A stretch of DNA of 64,000 nt from an uncultured Clostridium sp. GTDB lineage: Bacteria > Bacillota > Clostridia > TANB77 > CAG-508. Numbering within the stretch: the first letter of the stretch is position 1; every line of letters begins with the position of its first letter. The notes below the pieces were generated by a model. It was not told the DNA's origin. It saw only the letters and a list, made by a program, of their open reading frames with translations, and searched no databases. This document shows, piece by piece, positions 20,039 to 29,830 of the stretch. Where the stretch lies: the NCBI GenBank assembly GCA_900554815.1, contig USIO01000001.1:38114-102113 (forward strand). Reading direction: 5' to 3'. Both the position numbers and the translations under genes were made by a program.

Positions 20039-21579
20039 TACTCTATAGCTCTTGTCTCTCTAATTACATTAACTTTTATTTGTCCTGGATATTCCATTTC
20101 GTCTTCTACTTTTTTTGCTACATCTCTTGCCATAATTACCATTTCATCATCTGAAATTTTATCTGGCTTAACAATTAGTCTTACCTCTCTGCCAGCTTGG
20201 ATTGCAAAAGATTTTTCAACTCCTTCAAATGAATCTGCAATTTCTTCCAATTTTTCTAGTCTTTTAATATATGTTTCTAATGTTTCTCTCCTTGCTCCAG
20301 GTCTTGATGCAGATATTGCGTCAGCTGCTTGTATTAAAACAGCCTCTATTGTTTTAGGTTCTACGTCCCCATGGTGTGCTTGTACAGCATTAATTATTAA
20401 TTCATTTTCTTTAAATTTTCGTAACACTTCAACACCAATTTCAACATGTGTCCCTTCCATATCGTGGTCTAGTGCTTTACCAATGTCATGCAATAATCCT
20501 GCACGTCTGGCAATTTTAGGATCAACACCTATTTCTTCTGCCATGATTCTTGCTAAATTTGAAACTTCTATAGAATGATTTAAAACATTTTGTCCATAAC
20601 TTGTTCTATATTTTAATTTTCCAATTAGTTTAACTAAATCTGAATGTAAGTTGTTTACCCCCGTTTCTAGCATTGCTCTTTCGCCTTCTGCTTTAATAGA
20701 AGCTTCTACTTCTTCTTTTGCCTTTTCAACCATTTCTTCTATTTTTGCTGGATGAATTCTGCCATCTTCAATTAATTTTTCCAAAGCAATTTTAGCAACT
20801 TCTCTTCTTAGTGGATCAAATCCAGATAATATAACTGCTTCTGGTGTATCATCAATAATTAAGTCAATTCCTGTTAAAGTTTCTAAAGCTTTTATGTTTC
20901 TTCCTTCTCTACCTATAATTCTACCTTTCATGTCGTCATTTGGTAAAGCCACCACAGAAACTGTAGTCTCAGAAGTATGGTCAGCAGCGCATTTTTGAAT
21001 AGCAAATCCTATAATTTCTTTTGCATTTTTAATGGCTTCTTCTTTAGCCTTTGCATCTAATTCTCTTATTAGTGCAGCTTTTTCACTAGAAATTTGTTTG
21101 TTTAATTCAGTTAATATCTGTTTTTTTGCTTCTTCTTTAGTTAAACCAGAAATTCTCTGCAATTCCTCCATCTGTTTATTAATTAAATTGTCTAGTTCGT
21201 TTTTTCCTTCATCTAATTCTTGATGTTTTTTCTCTAATTCTTTTTCTCTTCTTTCAAAAGAATCGTTTCTTCTTTCTAATGCTTCTTCTTTTTGAATAAT
21301 TCTCTTTTCTTGTAATGCAACTTCGCCTCTTCTTTCTTTAATCTCCTTATCTAATTCGTTTCTCGCTTGGATTATCTCCTCTTTGGCTTTGAATATTTCT
21401 TCTTTTTTTCTATTTTCAGCCTCCTTATTTGCATTTTCTAATAACCTTTTAGCCTCATTTTCTGCGCTTTCAATCTTAGATTCTGCAATTTTTTTTCTTA
21501 AGATGAACCCTATTGGTATCATAATTGCTGTTGAGATAAGAAAGGTGGCTATTATAATTAAGATTTCATTTTCTAGCAT
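20029..21579 (-). CDS. rny: Ribonuclease Y
   Basis: RNase Y is the membrane-anchored endoribonuclease that starts mRNA decay in Firmicutes. It shows an N-terminal transmembrane helix (about 6-26), a long coiled coil (30-200), a KH domain ([15 protein letters not shown]), and an HD domain with [17 protein letters not shown]. The ATG at 21579 is 11 bases after AAGGAG. About 516 residues, typical. Confidence 0.97.
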   Translation of the reverse strand: MLENEILIIIATFLISTAIMIPIGFILRKKIAESKIESAENEAKRLLENANKEAENRKKEEIFKAKEEIIQARNELDKEIKERRGEVALQEKRIIQKEEALERRNDSFERREKELEKKHQELDEGKNELDNLINKQMEELQRISGLTKEEAKKQILTELNKQISSEKAALIRELDAKAKEEAIKNAKEIIGFAIQKCAADHTSETTVSVVALPNDDMKGRIIGREGRNIKALETLTGIDLIIDDTPEAVILSGFDPLRREVAKIALEKLIEDGRIHPAKIEEMVEKAKEEVEASIKAEGERAMLETGVNNLHSDLVKLIGKLKYRTSYGQNVLNHSIEVSNLARIMAEEIGVDPKIARRAGLLHDIGKALDHDMEGTHVEIGVEVLRKFKENELIINAVQAHHGDVEPKTIEAVLIQAADAISASRPGARRETLETYIKRLEKLEEIADSFEGVEKSFAIQAGREVRLIVKPDKISDDEMVIMARDVAKKVEDEMEYPGQIKVNVIRETRAIEYAK

Positions 21580-21728
21580 AATGTTTTCCACTCCTTCTAT
21601 ATTTAATTTTCAATGTACAAAATATATAATATAAACTTGTTATTTAATATATTTCTACTTACTATTTTATTTTATCTTTATTATGGTTAACTGTCAAGGG
21701 GGTAGAATTAATATTTTTTTCTTAAAAT

Positions 21729-22238
21729 TTATTTATTTTGCTTAAAGCTTAAGTACCATGCTATTCCATTATGGTTTTTTATAATATTTTCTTTTTCTTC
21801 TAGCAGTTCTTCAAAATTAGTTGGTGAAGGAATAATAATAGGCTCTCCTTTTTTCCAATTAGCTGGAATCGAAGCTTCATTGCTGTCTGCAATTTGTAAT
21901 GCTTCTAAACATCTTAATATTTCTGGTATGCACCTTCCTATATTCATTGGATATATTAATATTAATCTTACAACTCCTTTGTCATCAATAATAAATACAT
22001 TTCTTACTGTTTCAGTATTACTTACACTAGAGGAAATCATTCCATATTTTCTTGCTAGTTGACCATTTCTATCTGCAATAATTGGAAAAGGAACTCTAAC
22101 TCCTGTTTTTAAAAAAATATCATATATCCATGCTAAATGTGACCAGTTACTATCAACACTTATTCCTATTAATTTACAATTCAATTTTTCAAAATATGTA
22201 TTAGCTTTTGAAAATGCAATAATTTCGGTTGTACATAC
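21729..22238 (-). pseudogene. 1-Cys peroxiredoxin (Prx6 type), 3' part, split by element insertion
   Basis: The frame begins at the active-site VCTTE (GTA TGT ACA ACC at 22238 downward), with the peroxidatic Cys at the second codon, then the KLIGISVDSNWSHLAW and GMISSSVSNTETVRNVFIID segments typical of Prx6-like proteins. The N-terminal 50 residues lie at 42316-42466. Joining the two parts at GGTGACTTCACCCCCGTATG gives about 219 residues, the family length. With the elements inserted it has no proper start, so it is inactive unless the elements excise. Confidence 0.85.
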
Positions 22239-22250
22239 GGGGGTGAAGTC
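22236..22250. other. Attachment site attL of element 1
   Basis: The 15-base core TACGGGGGTGAAGTC is repeated exactly at 42314-42328 and nearly at 37363-37375. The left side is peroxiredoxin coding sequence, the right side is the element end (imperfect inverted repeat of 37344-37358). Confidence 0.8.
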
Positions 22251-22263
22251 CCAATGTTAGAAA

Positions 22264-23940
22264 CTAATTTTTTATGAGCCTTTCAATATTTCCTTTTAAT
22301 ACAAATTCTATCGTTTTATCACTATATATAATAATTTTATCTATAATAGAATTTATTAAAAACTTACTAGGCTCATTTGAAGCTATTATTTGGTCAAATA
22401 TTTCTATTGCTGTTTTAACTTCCTTTTCTTTATCCTCTAGTATTCTCTTATCTTCTTTTGACAGTATTTCTTTTAAACTTATAATCTGTCTTTGCTTATC
22501 ATTTTCTAATTCGTTATAGGCATTTTCTATCATTTCTTTTTGTTCTTGCGATGTAGCTTGGGCTAAGTCTTTTATTTTTTGAGACAATAGACATTTATAT
22601 TCTTCTACCAATGTATTATATTGCCTTTCTAATTTTCCTCTATTTATTTTTGATTTATTTTCAATATTATTTAATTTAATATTTTCTATTTCTTCATAAA
22701 AGTTTTTCCTTAATAGTTTCAAATATTCTTTTAAATGTATAATCATATCTTTTTCTAAAACTTCATGACTTCTGCACCTTGCTAAGCCATATCTTCTATA
22801 ATCTGTGCATTCATATCCTTTTTCCTGCTTTCTTTTTATAAAAGTTCCGCTTATTCCTCCTCCACAATCTCCACACTTACACATTCCAGCAAATATATAA
22901 TTTCTTTTTGTTTTAGTGGTTTTATTTTTTACTCTTTTTGCTTTTAATTCCTGAGCTAGTTCAAACATTTCTTTTGATATTATTGCTTCGTGATGATTCT
23001 CAAAAATAAAATGCTCTTCTTCTGGAAGTTTTACGGCTTTTCCTCTTATACTTATTGTTTGTTTTTTATGCACCCTTAAATTTCCACAATACACATCATT
23101 TTCTAAAATATTTTTTACCATATCTGTACTCCATAGTTTTTGTACTTTGTGTTTATATATTCTGCCTCTTTCTAAGTGCTTCCTTTTATAATAAACTGAA
23201 GGAGTTGGAAAATTATATTTATCACTATTCAATACATCTGTTATTTTCTTTCTACCTAACCCTTGTTCTACATATAATTTGAAAATTAGTTCTATTGCTC
23301 CTCTTAGTTCTTCTATTACATATAATTTTGGTATTCCATTTTCAAATACCTTTTCATATCCATAGTAGTTGCCCATAATTAGTCTACCATCTTTTTGTTT
23401 AGATAACATATTAGTTCTTACTTTTCTTGATATATCCTTTACATATCTTTCATTAAACCAAGTTGTTATTCCTATGGTGTCATCTCTGTCGTTTTGTACA
23501 TCGTACACACCTCCCATTTCTGATATAAGTATTAAATTCTTGCCAGATTTCTTAAAATCTTCAATTAAACAAAGAACTTTCCCATTATTTCTTCCTATTC
23601 TTGATAAATCTTTTGCAATTACTATATCTATTTTCCCTGAATTTACATTTTCTAGCATTTGAGTAAATCCCGGTCTATTAAAAGTATATCCGGACACATT
23701 ATCATCAATATACACATTTTCATCTGCTATATACCAACCCCTACTTTTAGCATATTCTTTAATAATATTGATTTGTTCTTCAATGCTAGAATAGTTTTCT
23801 CTATCTTCATCTCTACTTAATCTTGCATAGGCTGATACTGTAATAGTCTTGTTTAGGTTTTTATAGTAATTATACTTTGGTGTAATTAGGTTCATTCTAT
23901 TGTTTAATTTTAAATTGTTTTCATTTCCTCCAAAACTCAT
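22264..23940 (-). CDS. Large serine recombinase (TnpX-like)
   Basis: This is the integrase and excisionase of element 1. It has an N-terminal resolvase domain with VSAYARLSRDEDRENYSSIEEQ and the GRNNGK segment, a recombinase domain (about 190-290), a zinc ribbon CKCGDCGGG...C near 355-375, and a coiled-coil C-terminus (about 410-530). The 558-residue length is normal. It lies only 14 bases inside the element end. Intact, unlike its paralogue at 37.4-39.0 kb, so it may still excise element 1 or both elements. Confidence 0.93.
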   Translation of the reverse strand: MSFGGNENNLKLNNRMNLITPKYNYYKNLNKTITVSAYARLSRDEDRENYSSIEEQINIIKEYAKSRGWYIADENVYIDDNVSGYTFNRPGFTQMLENVNSGKIDIVIAKDLSRIGRNNGKVLCLIEDFKKSGKNLILISEMGGVYDVQNDRDDTIGITTWFNERYVKDISRKVRTNMLSKQKDGRLIMGNYYGYEKVFENGIPKLYVIEELRGAIELIFKLYVEQGLGRKKITDVLNSDKYNFPTPSVYYKRKHLERGRIYKHKVQKLWSTDMVKNILENDVYCGNLRVHKKQTISIRGKAVKLPEEEHFIFENHHEAIISKEMFELAQELKAKRVKNKTTKTKRNYIFAGMCKCGDCGGGISGTFIKRKQEKGYECTDYRRYGLARCRSHEVLEKDMIIHLKEYLKLLRKNFYEEIENIKLNNIENKSKINRGKLERQYNTLVEEYKCLLSQKIKDLAQATSQEQKEMIENAYNELENDKQRQIISLKEILSKEDKRILEDKEKEVKTAIEIFDQIIASNEPSKFLINSIIDKIIIYSDKTIEFVLKGNIERLIKN

Positions 23941-24025
23941 TATATCCTCCTTTTTGCAAAATTTAGATATACTTAAATAGTTTTGAAGAAAGATTTAAAT
24001 AATTTATATACTTATATCATACTAT

Positions 24026-24229
24026 TTAGGTATTTCCAAATGTGTAAATGATATTTTTCTTAATTATTGGCAACATCTCCTCCTTTCCAGAAATAAATAT
24101 TGCAACTTTATTTCCTTTTTTCTTCTGTTTTTCTATTTCATTTTTTATTTCTTCTTTTTCTAGTTCTGGCTCTACCACAAAAATTTGTGAATAGTTTTCG
24201 CTTTCAATAATCGTTGTTGTTATTTTCAT
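24026..24229 (-). CDS. Small recombinase-associated protein of unknown function
   Basis: The 67-residue protein has an acidic first half and ends with KVAIFISGKEEMLPIIKKNI. A paralogue with the same KVGIFITGKE...ILKKI block lies at the same place upstream of the second recombinase (39013-39228). The conserved pairing suggests a recombination directionality factor or regulator, but no family was recognised. Confidence 0.6.
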   Translation of the reverse strand: MKITTTIIESENYSQIFVVEPELEKEEIKNEIEKQKKKGNKVAIFISGKEEMLPIIKKNIIYTFGNT

Positions 24230-24239
24230 ACACTTTTTG

Positions 24240-24960
24240 CTCCTTTAATTAATAATATTTAATGTATATGCAAAAAATAACTGTAAATAGCATAAATACT
24301 ATATTTTAAAAATCATTAAATGACTGATAGCTAAATCAGCTCCACAGGCTACACCTCCCTACTTTCTAGTAGAGTCATCCTCATTGCCTTAGACGGTTTT
24401 ATCACGCTCGGACTGTGACTAGATGAGAGTATCATTATACCTAAAATTCTTCATCGCCATATTAGTTAGCTTTTCTAATATCTATAACTTAAGTATTTCT
24501 CGCTCTCTTTAAAAAAGGTCTTGGCGTACTTGTTATAATAGGCTCAGAAATAATAGGAACGTATTTAATGATTGGTTTATTCAATTCTAAAAGTTCTGTA
24601 AGGTAGTAGAATATTTCACATTTTCATATATAAACAGCACTTAAAATTCCAAAAGGTTACTTTTTTAGGAATTTTTTTATTAAATCTTTATATGATTGTA
24701 AAATATAAAAATCCCCCCTAATAACTAGAAAGGAGAAAAATTGGCATTTGTACAAATTTTTTTGAAAATTTTTTCAAAAAATTATTTTTTTCTCTCATTT
24801 ATTAGTAAAAAAGTTAATTTGCAAAGTCTAATTTCAATTTCCCCCTTCACTTGTTTGTACACAAAAATGCAATTCGTTAAGTCAAAATTTAAAATTTTCT
24901 AATTTTTTTATATACACAAAAAAAGAGATACTAATTTCTTAATATCTCTGCTTGATATAT
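24240..24960. other. Intergenic region of element 1 with structured stretch
   Basis: No gene was supported in these ~720 bases. A more GC-rich part (24324-24435) holds short hairpins such as CTACT/AGTAG at 24359-24372 and CTGAT/ATCAG at 24324-24339. It may be a small RNA, a decayed transposon end, or a leader. A further AT-rich part (24660-24930) has nothing recognisable. Confidence 0.4.
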
Positions 24961-24973
24961 TTATCAATAATTT

Positions 24974-25540
24974 TTATATTTCAAATTCAATATATTCCGT
25001 ATTTTTTAATTGAGGTAATTCATTAGCTTTGTTAAATGGCTTTTTATACAATACACACATATAACTTTGAATTGCTATTCCATGAGAAACTATGCATACA
25101 GTATTTTCTTTATTATTGCTTACTATATCTGTTATAGCTTTTTTCATTCTATCAGCCACTTTAAAAAAACCTTCCTGCTCTGGCATTTCAATAGGATAAT
25201 TGTATATTTCTTTCCACAGTTTTCTAATATTGGGATATTGTATATTTATATCATCCCAACTCATTCCATCACACAATCCATAATCTATTTCAATAAGTCT
25301 TTCATCAATTTCCACTTTAATATTTCCATTATACTTTGATATAATATTGGCTGTATCAATAGCCCTTTGTAATGGACTACTATAAATTATATCAATTTTT
25401 TTAGTGTTTAATCTTTGAGCAAGTTTTTTAGCTTGTATTATTCCATTATCTGTTAAATTAAAATTTGTTCTTCCAGACAACCTATTACTGATATTACCAA
25501 CACATTCTGCATGTCTTACTAATATTATTTTTGTTTTCAT
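24974..25540 (-). CDS. Histidine phosphatase family protein (phosphoglycerate-mutase superfamily)
   Basis: The 188-residue protein has the LVRHAE catalytic motif at residues 7-12, SSPLQRAIDTA near 55, a catalytic acid region ERLIEIDYGLCDG, and the second histidine in IVSHGIAIQSY. Such proteins dephosphorylate small molecules (sugar phosphates, alpha-ribazole phosphate, nucleotides). Last gene of the cargo cassette. Substrate not determinable from sequence. Confidence 0.9.
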   Translation of the reverse strand: MKTKIILVRHAECVGNISNRLSGRTNFNLTDNGIIQAKKLAQRLNTKKIDIIYSSPLQRAIDTANIISKYNGNIKVEIDERLIEIDYGLCDGMSWDDINIQYPNIRKLWKEIYNYPIEMPEQEGFFKVADRMKKAITDIVSNNKENTVCIVSHGIAIQSYMCVLYKKPFNKANELPQLKNTEYIEFEI

Positions 25541-25547
25541 ATTTACC

Positions 25548-26266
25548 TCACTTTTCTACACAAATAGGTTGTTCTATTCGTATTCGATCTAAATTAATAA
25601 CTTCATTTTTTTTATAATTTATTTTAAAAGTTAATACTTCATTAGAATCTTGATTCGCTACTACTAAGATTCTTCCATTACTTACTATATTGAAATCTCT
25701 TGGTGTTTCCCCTCTTGTACTAAAATAACCTATATTTTGCAATTTTCCCAATCCATCTATTTTAAATATACTAATGGTGTTCTCTCCTCTATTAGAAACA
25801 AATATATATCTTTTAAATCTTCTTATTGCTGAAGGCATATTTATAATCTTCTCCTTTAAATTAAGTGTAGTAATTTCTTGGATATATATAAATTTCCCAT
25901 CTTTGTATTCAAAATTTATTATCTTCGAGGTATTTTCGCATAAAATGTATATATATATATATATATATTGCTATCATGATAACTACCTGCAATTATATAT
26001 TTTTTATTAATATAGATATGTGTATAAGAATTATGATTTTTGTATTCATATTCACACTTTAAATTTTTATTTAATAGTGTAATACCTGCTTTATTTTCTT
26101 CAGATGACTTTTTTAAAGCAATGGCAATTTTAGAGCGAAAACGATTTATATATGAAGCATAGTCATTCATTTTTATTCTTTTTTCTATTTTAATAATCCC
26201 ATTATTTTTTATTACACATTTATATAAAAATTTTTTATTACTATATGTAGAAACATAAACTTTCAT
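25548..26266 (-). pseudogene. 6-phosphogluconolactonase-like beta-propeller protein, frame broken at a TA repeat
   Basis: The first part (from ATG 26266: MKVYVSTYSNKKFLYKCVI) and the second part (FVSNRGENTISIFKIDGLGKL...GETPRDFNIVSNGRILVVANQDSNEV) match the YbhE/Pgl seven-bladed propeller. They are in different frames. The switch lies inside a 21-base TA run (25948-25968): the frame past it reads ILCENTSKIINFEYKDGKF without a stop and joins the second part. One TA unit gained or lost would change the frame, so this may be a reversible switch, a decayed gene or a sequencing slip. No CGG is involved. Confidence 0.7.
25948..25968. repeat. TA dinucleotide run inside the lactonase-like gene
   Basis: Ten and a half TA units lie exactly where the two halves of the gene lose frame. 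Confidence 0.9.
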
Positions 26267-26298
26267 TTTGCATTTCAACTACTTATATTCTCCATTTT

Positions 26299-27244
26299 TT
26301 ATTTATCAATTTCTTTTTCTCTTTTATGGTTGAGCAATTCTACCTTATTTAAGTATAGTTCCAATTTCCTTAATAGTTCCTTTAATTTTTCATCTTGCAA
26401 TTCTTGCAGTATGTTAATTTTTAATGAATTAAATTCCGCTCTTAATCTATCAGTATAATCATTGAAAAGGAAAGTTCTTGTAGTATCTGAAATCGGTATT
26501 TTTTTTAAATTTTTCAGTGCATATCCATATGCACTAATGAATCCTTTCATTCTTTCATATTCACTTATATCTCCGATTCATCAAACTTGTTTCATTAACT
26601 CTATGCATATAATTATATCCCGTATAATCAATACAAATAACTTTATTTGAAGTAGCAATTACTAATGGTATTGTAGCAAAATCTTCATAAATTCCTTGCG
26701 GAAATTTAATATTATTTTCATCAAAAATGGATTTTTTTATACAATATAACCATGATACAGCAAATCTCTTATTTGGTATCGCCCATTTTCTTAAAGCTTC
26801 ACTTCCTGTCATTAATTGCTCAGTTTGAAAATGATAATTGAGCTTTTCTGGTTCTTTTACCTGTTTATAATGTACGACCTTACATTGATATCTTATCAAA
26901 TCTATATCCTTGAACTCACTTATATAACTAGATAGTTTACTCAGTAGACTGTCTTCAATAATATCATCTGCGTCAACAAATACAATATATTGTCCTTTTG
27001 CTTGTTCTATTCCTCTATTTCTAGCAGTTCCTACTCCTGCATTTTCATATTTACTTATGAAAAAGTTCTCTCCTCTTTTACAATATTCCATACTTATATC
27101 ATATGAATCATCAGTAGAGCCATCATCAATTATGATACATTCAAAATCTTTAAATGATTGATTTCTAATACTATTTAATGTTTCTCTTAAAACTCTTCCT
27201 TTGTTATATACTGGTACTATAACACTAAATAACACTTGTTTCAT
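26299..27244 (-). CDS. Family 2 glycosyltransferase, read through a CGG +1 site
   Basis: A GT-A fold transferase of 314 residues. The N-terminus has FSVIVPVYNKGRVLRETL, IIIDDGSTDDS and the metal-binding VDADDI motif near 93. The plain frame ends at MNRRYK, five codons past the zero-frame CGG 26573-26575. Skipping the C gives SLMNGDISEYERMKGFISAYGYALKN and joins the 83-residue second part, a normal C-terminal helical region. It lies in the cargo cassette; acceptor unknown. Confidence 0.8.
26573..26575 (-). other. CGG +1 recoding site in GT2 gene of element 1
   Basis: Zero-frame codons are AAT CGG AGA. Skipping the C gives AAT GGA GAT (Asn-Gly-Asp). This is the only such site inside the mobile elements. 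Confidence 0.7.
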
Positions 27245-27259
27245 TTTGTTTCATACTTT

Positions 27260-27946
27260 CTAATTTGAAATTAATTCTATAACTTTTATTGCATATAATA
27301 TTAATTCTTCTTTTATTTCATCCTTATTTAAATCTTTTGATATATCATAATGTTGAATATTAAATTGTTCTGCAAAATCATAAAAAATATCTTCATATTT
27401 AGTAGGAATTATATCTTTTTTTATTAAATTAACTTTCATTATTAATGTTAGTGTTTTTATAATAGATTTTTTGTCTAAGTTTATATCATGTAACAACCTT
27501 TTCAATTTATGCTCTGCCTCTAAAATCATTCTACTATCATTATCTTGTAACATTTTTATTGTTACTATTGGTAATTTTAAATTTTCGTTATAATAATTTG
27601 CTTTTAATATATTGTTTTCTAATAAATACATCGAATACATTGTCTTTCCATCAATTCTACCAGCTTCAAACTCTTTTTGAGAATAGATAGTTGTACCAAC
27701 TTTAATTGGATATGCCAAAATGAATTTTTGTAATTCTTTCACATAATTATATTTATATTCTTTTAATACAATTAGTATATCTATATCACTCCATCCTCGA
27801 TGAACAGCTTCTCTTCCACAGCTTCCACCTATAATAAATAATAATATCTTTTCTTTTAAACTCTCTAGCGTTTTTTTATAAAAGTCTTTAATTATATTTT
27901 TGTATTCATCTGGAATATTATAATCTTCCACCTTTTTTATTAGCAT
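27260..27946 (-). CDS. Nucleotidyltransferase-fold protein
   Basis: The ATG at 27946 follows AAAGGTGA. The protein has the polymerase-beta type signature GGSCGREAVHRGWSDIDILIVL (GS...SDxD) near residue 40 followed by helical regions. This fold includes antibiotic nucleotidyltransferases and small-molecule adenylyltransferases. It partners the P-loop kinases just upstream in the cassette. Substrate unknown. Confidence 0.75.
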   Translation of the reverse strand: MLIKKVEDYNIPDEYKNIIKDFYKKTLESLKEKILLFIIGGSCGREAVHRGWSDIDILIVLKEYKYNYVKELQKFILAYPIKVGTTIYSQKEFEAGRIDGKTMYSMYLLENNILKANYYNENLKLPIVTIKMLQDNDSRMILEAEHKLKRLLHDINLDKKSIIKTLTLIMKVNLIKKDIIPTKYEDIFYDFAEQFNIQHYDISKDLNKDEIKEELILYAIKVIELISN

Positions 27947-27950
27947 ATTA

Positions 27951-28547
27951 TCACCTTTCAATATCTTCTTTATTCTTTAATTTTATGTTATTTATAAATT
28001 CTTCTAGTCTTCTATATAATTCATCTAAACTTCCGTTATTATCTATAATTGTTGGATATAAATTACCTTTTCCTTGCAATTTTACAATTCCTTCATTATC
28101 TTTAACCAATGTTTTTATTTTTCCCAGTCCAAATCTTTCTTTTTCTCTATCTTTTTTTGAAGTTCTATCTAATACTTCTTCTAAACTGATATTTTTTCCC
28201 TCGTTTATCAATTTTGTGTATTCTCTAATTACTCTGTTTTTTAATTTTGCATCAATATATAAAATATGCATTCTATCTTTTAATAATCTACTCAATATAA
28301 TTGCACTTTCTGGTTTCCTTAAAGTATCCATAACAATTATAGACTTTCCTTCGCTCATTGTAGTAGCCATATTTATATATTCATTCCAGAATTGTTCTGT
28401 ATTATCATTAACTTTACTAGATGCCATTTTTATTATATCACGCATTTTTAGATGTTTTACATCGTCAAAATATTTTTCCATATATTCAGCAGCCCCACTT
28501 TTCCCTGATTCTGATGGTCCTGTTACAAAAACGTATTCTTTATTCAT
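27951..28547 (-). CDS. P-loop nucleoside/nucleotide kinase-like protein
   Basis: Residues 7-15 carry Walker A (GPSESGKS). A VMDTLRKPES segment near 75 and ARG-rich lid region (RTSKKDREKERFG) follow, as in dephospho-CoA kinase or deoxynucleoside kinase folds. 198 residues. Ends just after the start of the nucleotidyltransferase gene. Substrate unknown. Confidence 0.7.
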   Translation of the reverse strand: MNKEYVFVTGPSESGKSGAAEYMEKYFDDVKHLKMRDIIKMASSKVNDNTEQFWNEYINMATTMSEGKSIIVMDTLRKPESAIILSRLLKDRMHILYIDAKLKNRVIREYTKLINEGKNISLEEVLDRTSKKDREKERFGLGKIKTLVKDNEGIVKLQGKGNLYPTIIDNNGSLDELYRRLEEFINNIKLKNKEDIER

Positions 28548-28649
28548 TTTTTCTCCTTCTAAATATACTTTATTATTTGCTCGATATATTTTTCTGTATA
28601 TATATTAAATCCTTAAACATTCTTTTCTTTTTTTATAAAATTTATATAA

Positions 28650-29315
28650 TTATCTTTCTTCTTCTCTATCTTTGTTTTTTTCTTCATTAATAATCTTCGT
28701 CTTTATTATATTAATAATGTTCTTATTAACTTCTTCAATACTTCCACTAGCATCAATAATTCTATATACTCCTCTTTTCAATTGTTCTTCCGTTATTTTT
28801 TCTAGAATAGATTGATACCTGTCATAATATGATTGACCAAAAGATACTCCTTTTCTACTTTTTGCAATTTTTCTACTTACTTCCATGTCTTTATTTAACA
28901 TTAAAAATAACTTTATATCTTCTTTAGACTGTATTCCTATTTCTTTTTTAACTTCTTGCATCTTCTTTAGTATTTCATCATATTTCATCCCTCTACACAT
29001 AAAATTTGCTAATATTCTAGCATCAAATGTGTCAATACCTTTGTCTAATATTACAATCGGTTTGTTTTGAGCTGCAATTTCATTATCTCTATATTGTATT
29101 CCTTTATATATTGCTTTACAAAATTCCTCTATACTACTATTAAAAAACCACCATTCGAAAGCCTCTTTCTCTGGTAATTTTGGAAAAACTCCATATTCTG
29201 CAATATCTGGTGGAAAATAAGTGCTTTTGTTAGAATTTTTTCTTAGTAAATCAATTTGAGTTGTTTTTCCACTTCCATCATTTCCATTAATTGAAATAAC
29301 TAAATTCATATCCAT
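28650..29315 (-). CDS. Thymidylate-kinase-like protein
   Basis: Walker A NGNDGSGKTTQ near residues 9-19, an ILDKGIDTFDAR segment like the DR(Y/W) motif of TMP kinases, and a lid with RKIAKSRKG near 170. The 221-residue length fits the family. It is probably a divergent nucleoside monophosphate kinase serving the cassette, not the housekeeping tmk. Confidence 0.75.
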   Translation of the reverse strand: MDMNLVISINGNDGSGKTTQIDLLRKNSNKSTYFPPDIAEYGVFPKLPEKEAFEWWFFNSSIEEFCKAIYKGIQYRDNEIAAQNKPIVILDKGIDTFDARILANFMCRGMKYDEILKKMQEVKKEIGIQSKEDIKLFLMLNKDMEVSRKIAKSRKGVSFGQSYYDRYQSILEKITEEQLKRGVYRIIDASGSIEEVNKNIINIIKTKIINEEKNKDREEER

Positions 29316-29316
29316 A

Positions 29317-29790
29317 CTACCTTTCTTCTTCTCTATCTTCTATAACTTTCATCAATTGCTTTAATATTTCATTTTTTTCAGTATCTTTTATAATTTTATC
29401 TCTAATCTCATTTGGCACTAAATCTACTTGTTGCATTTCTTCTCTCGTCAACATCATTGGAATATACTGTCCTCTATCCTTATATTCTGTGCTTGTATAT
29501 TCTGGTCCTGTTCCTGTTCCAAATTCTCCATTTATAATTTCACATAGCATAAAATGATTAAGCTCTCCCATGTTTATAAACTTATATAACTCTCCATTAA
29601 TTTTCACTTCAACTCCTAACTCCTCTTTTGCCTCTCTAAGCATCGCTTGCTCCATAGTTTCCTCATCTTCTATTCCTCCTCCAGGTAGCACATAATACTC
29701 TCTTACTTTTCCATCTTTTTCTCTTATTCTTTTGATCACCGCTACTTTATTGTCTTTTACAATAATACCTCTAACAGTTCCTTTTCTCAT
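29317..29790 (-). CDS. NUDIX hydrolase
   Basis: The full Nudix box is visible (GGGIEDEE...REAKEELGV, about residues 37-59). These enzymes cleave X-linked nucleoside diphosphates such as oxidised nucleotides or nucleotide sugars. Length 157 residues. One base separates it from the kinase gene downstream, so translation is probably coupled. Confidence 0.93.
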   Translation of the reverse strand: MRKGTVRGIIVKDNKVAVIKRIREKDGKVREYYVLPGGGIEDEETMEQAMLREAKEELGVEVKINGELYKFINMGELNHFMLCEIINGEFGTGTGPEYTSTEYKDRGQYIPMMLTREEMQQVDLVPNEIRDKIIKDTEKNEILKQLMKVIEDREEER

Positions 29791-29830
29791 TTTTCATTCC
29801 TCCTATAATATTTTTATATCAAATAGTAGC

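Noticed and set aside
22184..22238. Peroxiredoxin 3' part as a complete small gene with TTG start
   Set aside because: Homology continues upstream through the active-site Cys to the attachment site, and the missing 5' part is found at 42.4 kb.
24475..24617. Short reading frames in the 24.2-24.9 kb gap as a TnpB remnant
   Set aside because: No TnpB motif could be seen; the frames are short and interrupted.
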